The notes below the pieces were generated by a model that did not search any database, had not been told where the DNA came from, and worked only from the letters and a program-made list of their open reading frames with translations. Below are positions 60,991 to 64,000 of a DNA stretch of 64,000 nt, in pieces. The position numbers and the translations under genes are program-made. This DNA comes from Spongiibacter taiwanensis. Lineage in GTDB: Bacteria; Pseudomonadota; Gammaproteobacteria; Pseudomonadales; Spongiibacteraceae. The DNA is taken from positions 806,001-870,000 of the forward strand of contig NZ_CP098455.1 of assembly GCF_023702635.1 (NCBI RefSeq). Reading direction: 5' to 3'. Position 1 is the first letter of the stretch; each line of letters begins with the position of its first letter.

Positions 60991-62456
60991 TGCTGTGGTT
61001 ATGCATTCGCCTGCCCCAGTTGCCACTGGCGGCTTTGCCACCGTCGCCCCCCGGCACACCGGTTGCGGTTATTGAGCAGAACCTGGTCATCCTCGCCAAC
61101 GCCGAGGCAGCGCACTATGGCGTCAGCCCCGGCCAGTCATTCCAGACTGCCCAGGGCTTGTGCGCACTGCTGGAGTGTCGCCCCCGACAGATCGCACTGG
61201 AGCAACAGATGCTGCACAACATCGCGCTGTGGGCCTATCGCTTCAGTGGCCATGTCAGCCTGAGCTCAAACCAGGCCATTGTGCTGGAGCTCAGCCGCTC
61301 CCTGCGGCTTTTTCGCGACCTGAATCGGCTTTATAGGCGTTTCATCCGGGCATTCCGCCAGCGCCAACTTCAGGTGTGGGCAGCCCTGGCAGACACCCCC
61401 CTGGCCGCCGAGCTGCTCAGTTACCAGAACCCACCGCTGAAGACCCTGGTAAATGCTCAAGGAGAGCTAAACGAAGCCGCACTCAAAGCAGCGCTGGCGC
61501 ACTTGCCGGTGCGATATCTACCTCTGCCCGAAGAGGATAAGGAACGCCTGGAAGAAATGGGGCTGCACACGCTTGGGAAGGTGTTAGCGCTGCCGAGAAC
61601 AGCCCTGGAAACCCGCTTCGGCAAGGCATTGGAAGAACTACTTGCCAAGGCGCTGGGCGAAGCGCCCGACCCAAGAGCGCATTTCCGCCCGGCAGAGCAC
61701 TTCAGCAGTCGCCGCTACTTTGATAGCGGCCTGAACAACCACCGGCAATTGCGCTTTCCCATTGCCGCCCTGCTCGGCGAACTGCAAGCCTATTTGCGCC
61801 TGCGTCAACGCGTTAATCGGGATCTGGACTGGCAGCTGGATTACCTGGACGGCAGCCGGGAGCAGTGGCGCCAGCACCTAAGCCATTCGCACTTCGATAA
61901 GCAGGCTGTTATGGCCCTGGTGATGCTGGATCTGGAGCGCCGACAGCTCAGCGGCCCAGTATGCGGAATCAGTCTACACAGTCGGCATTTTGTCTCTCCG
62001 CCAACCGCACCAAGCACGCTGTTCAGCAAGCTTCAACACGACCGGGATGCCGCCCTGCCCCAGCTGCTGGACAAATTGCAACTGCGTCTGGAGCCCGGAC
62101 AATGCGTGCAGTATCTGCCCACCGACACCTACTTGCCGGAGCAATTCCGTCATGACCATTTGCCTGACAGGTTATTGAGCAACCTGCAGTCTTCCCCGGC
62201 CGCGACACCGACAGGCAAGCTGTTGCGGCCAAACTGGCTATTAGAGCCCGCCGTGCCACTGTATGAGCGTGAAGGGGAACTGTTTTGGCGCGGCACCGTT
62301 CATCTGCTACAGGGGCCTGAACGAATCGATAGTCAGTGGTGGCAACAACGCCAGGTGCGGGATTACTACATTGCCCTTCATGAAGATGGCCGACTGTGCT
62401 GGTTATACCGCGACTGCCTGCAGCCTGCCTGGTATCTGCATGGTTTCTTTGGATAA
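60990..62456 (+). CDS. imuB: ImuB, Y-family polymerase-like protein
   Basis: 488 residues with a UmuC/DinB-like core: MLWLCIRLPQLPLAALPPS at the N-terminus, LFRDLNRLYRRFIRAFRQ near 110, ALPRTALETRFGKALEELL (thumb/HhH region, about 206-224) and a late palm/little-finger block. ImuB proteins usually lack the catalytic acidic residues, and here the first segment reads WLCIRLP without an Asp. That fits a non-catalytic scaffold that links ImuA, DnaE2 and the sliding clamp. Immediately followed by dnaE2. Confidence 0.92.
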   Translation: MLWLCIRLPQLPLAALPPSPPGTPVAVIEQNLVILANAEAAHYGVSPGQSFQTAQGLCALLECRPRQIALEQQMLHNIALWAYRFSGHVSLSSNQAIVLELSRSLRLFRDLNRLYRRFIRAFRQRQLQVWAALADTPLAAELLSYQNPPLKTLVNAQGELNEAALKAALAHLPVRYLPLPEEDKERLEEMGLHTLGKVLALPRTALETRFGKALEELLAKALGEAPDPRAHFRPAEHFSSRRYFDSGLNNHRQLRFPIAALLGELQAYLRLRQRVNRDLDWQLDYLDGSREQWRQHLSHSHFDKQAVMALVMLDLERRQLSGPVCGISLHSRHFVSPPTAPSTLFSKLQHDRDAALPQLLDKLQLRLEPGQCVQYLPTDTYLPEQFRHDHLPDRLLSNLQSSPAATPTGKLLRPNWLLEPAVPLYEREGELFWRGTVHLLQGPERIDSQWWQQRQVRDYYIALHEDGRLCWLYRDCLQPAWYLHGFFG

Positions 62457-62459
62457 GTC

Positions 62460-64000
62460 ATGTCCTACGCCGAACTGCACTGCCTGAGTAACTTCAGCTT
62501 CCTTCGGGGTGCCTCCCATCCTCAGGAGTTAGTTGCCCAGGCCGACGAACTGGGATACCAGGCCATCGCCATTACCGATGAATGCTCTTTGGCCGGTATT
62601 GTCAGGGCCTGGAACGAGGCCAAAAAACGCAACATAAAACTCATCTGTGGCGCCGAGTTTCGCCTGCAAGAAGGCTTAACCTTAGTTATTCTTGCGCCCC
62701 AGCGCCAGGCCTATGCCGAGCTTTGTCAGTTAATCAGCCAGGCCCGGCTGCGCAGCAGAAAGGGCGAATACCGCGTTGGCCTGGCAGATATCCGTCGCCA
62801 TTGCCAACAGGGGCTTCTGATCTGGCGGCCGGATTTTCGGGATGGCCTGCCCCTGAACGCGGCCCGGAAGCTGCACCAGGCATTCCCCGAGCGCCTCTGG
62901 ATCGGGTTCAGTGCCGCGGGCCAACAACAACTGGAGCCGGATTATCTCCAACACCAGCGCCTGTCCAGCCACTGCGGCCTGCCGCTATTGGCCTGCGGCA
63001 ATGTGCATATGCATGTCCGCCAACGCAAACCACTGCAGGATGTTCTTACCGCCATTCGGCTGGGGCAGCCAGTCACCGAACTGGGTACGGCCCTGCAGCA
63101 AAACAGCGAGAGTTATCTGAAACCTCTGGCACAGCTGCGCCGCTATTATCCCGAAGCGTTGTTGCAGGAGAGCTGCCGCCTGGCCCAGCGCTGTCACTTT
63201 GAACTCGACGAAATCAGCTACCAATATCCCGAGGAGGCCCTCCCCAAAGGCCGCAATGCCAGTGAGTTTTTACGGGAACTGAGCCTGGACGGTGCCCGTC
63301 GGCGCTGGCCGGAAGGTGTGCCGGATAAGGTGTTTCAGCAAATAGAGCGAGAGCTGGGCATTATCAAACAACTGGGTTACGAGCATTATTTCCTGACCGT
63401 ATACGACATTGTGCAGTTCGCCCGCAGCCAGCGCATTCTCTGCCAGGGCCGGGGCTCCGCGGCAAACTCCGCCGTCTGCTACTGCCTGCATATTACCGAA
63501 GTCGACCCATCCCAGGGACAACTCCTGTTTGAGCGCTTCATTTCACCCGAGCGGGATGAGGAGCCAGATATCGATGTGGACTTTGAGCACGAGCGCCGGG
63601 AAGAGGTCATTCAATATATCTACCGAAAATACGGCCGCGAGCGAGCCGCCCTGGCTGCCACCGTCATTACCTATCGCCGAAAAAGTGCCATCCGGGATGT
63701 CGGCAAAGCCCTGGGGCTGGATGACACGTTTCTGACCAGCCTGTCCAAAAACCTTGCCTGGTGGGATAAACGCGAGGACGTTACCCGGCACCTGCAGGAA
63801 GCCCGGCTGGATATCAGCGGCCAGCTCGCCGTCCAGTTTGCCGAGCTGGTGGAGACCTTGCTGGGCTTTCCTCGGCATCTGTCGCAACACGTTGGTGGTT
63901 TTGTGATCGCCCGGGATCCGATCGCCAGCCTGGTACCCCAGGAAAATGCGGCCATGGCAGATCGCACATTAATCCAGTGGGATAAGGAGGATCTGGAATC
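62460..64000 (+). CDS. dnaE2: Error-prone DNA polymerase DnaE2/ImuC (5' part only)
   Basis: Begins at ATG 62460 (MSYAELHCLSNFSFLRGASHPQ), 4 bp after imuB, and continues beyond the window; 513 codons are visible. The PHP domain (about 1-260) contains ELHCLSNFSFLRGASHP and DECSLAGIVRA. The polymerase palm begins around 290, with YEHYFLTVYDIVQFARSQRILCQGRGSAANSAVCYCL (about 305-341). PDIDVDFEHERREEVIQYIYRKYGRERAALAATVITYRRKSAIRDVGKALG (about 365-415) carries the catalytic Asp residues of the C-family polymerase active site. Member of the imuA-imuB-dnaE2 cassette. Confidence 0.93.
   Translation, partial: MSYAELHCLSNFSFLRGASHPQELVAQADELGYQAIAITDECSLAGIVRAWNEAKKRNIKLICGAEFRLQEGLTLVILAPQRQAYAELCQLISQARLRSRKGEYRVGLADIRRHCQQGLLIWRPDFRDGLPLNAARKLHQAFPERLWIGFSAAGQQQLEPDYLQHQRLSSHCGLPLLACGNVHMHVRQRKPLQDVLTAIRLGQPVTELGTALQQNSESYLKPLAQLRRYYPEALLQESCRLAQRCHFELDEISYQYPEEALPKGRNASEFLRELSLDGARRRWPEGVPDKVFQQIERELGIIKQLGYEHYFLTVYDIVQFARSQRILCQGRGSAANSAVCYCLHITEVDPSQGQLLFERFISPERDEEPDIDVDFEHERREEVIQYIYRKYGRERAALAATVITYRRKSAIRDVGKALGLDDTFLTSLSKNLAWWDKREDVTRHLQEARLDISGQLAVQFAELVETLLGFPRHLSQHVGGFVIARDPIASLVPQENAAMADRTLIQWDKEDLE

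Overview
The window is chromosomal DNA from a GC-rich gammaproteobacterium. Evidence is the Rsx/Rnf operon, rimI next to a psi-like replisome gene, OpgG/D, imuA-imuB-dnaE2, two TonB-dependent receptors, PhoX and a Mrp-type antiporter. I infer a marine oligotroph near Cellvibrionales (Spongiibacteraceae-like); no rRNA is present to settle taxonomy. No tRNA, rRNA, CRISPR array, transposase or prophage was seen.

Layout. 1-10 kb: start of mrp/apbC, metG, the six-gene rsx/rnf operon and a thiolase. 10-17 kb: PBP7-type endopeptidase, a psi-like gene with rimI, an M14-like deacylase, a YdjM-type membrane hydrolase and a luciferase-like oxidoreductase. 17-21.6 kb: minus-strand VWA lipoprotein, putative anti-sigma and ECF sigma genes. 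21.9-31.9 kb: PhoX phosphatase, OpgG/D lipoprotein, TPR-sulfotransferase, a TonB receptor with a small secreted protein, small hypotheticals. 32-33.5 kb: TraF-like outer-membrane protein. 33.9-47.9 kb: a nitrogen-acquisition locus. 48-49.6 kb: alkaline phosphatase lipoprotein. 50-57.4 kb: nine-gene Mrp-type cation/proton antiporter operon. 57.4-60.1 kb: Rap1a/Tai-like secreted protein and a two-component system. 60.2-64 kb: SOS mutagenesis cassette imuA-imuB-dnaE2 with a LexA box; dnaE2 runs off the end.

Main discovery. The locus at 33.9-44.6 kb would usually be annotated as urea carboxylase / allophanate hydrolase with a urea ABC transporter. The sequence shows a guanidine-I (ykkC) riboswitch upstream of the ABC transporter (44424-44579, minus). 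It also shows a separate guanidine-II (mini-ykkC) riboswitch, two hairpins each with an ACGA loop, directly upstream of the carboxylase (39333-39382, minus). Two structurally unrelated guanidine sensors therefore control the two halves of one pathway: import and carboxyguanidine deiminase, then guanidine carboxylase and allophanate hydrolase. The halves are separated by a 523-bp element with about 58-bp inverted termini. A TonB receptor lies upstream on the same strand, and a Gdx/SugE-type small exporter lies just beyond it on the opposite strand. I read the whole as a guanidine uptake, assimilation and export island.
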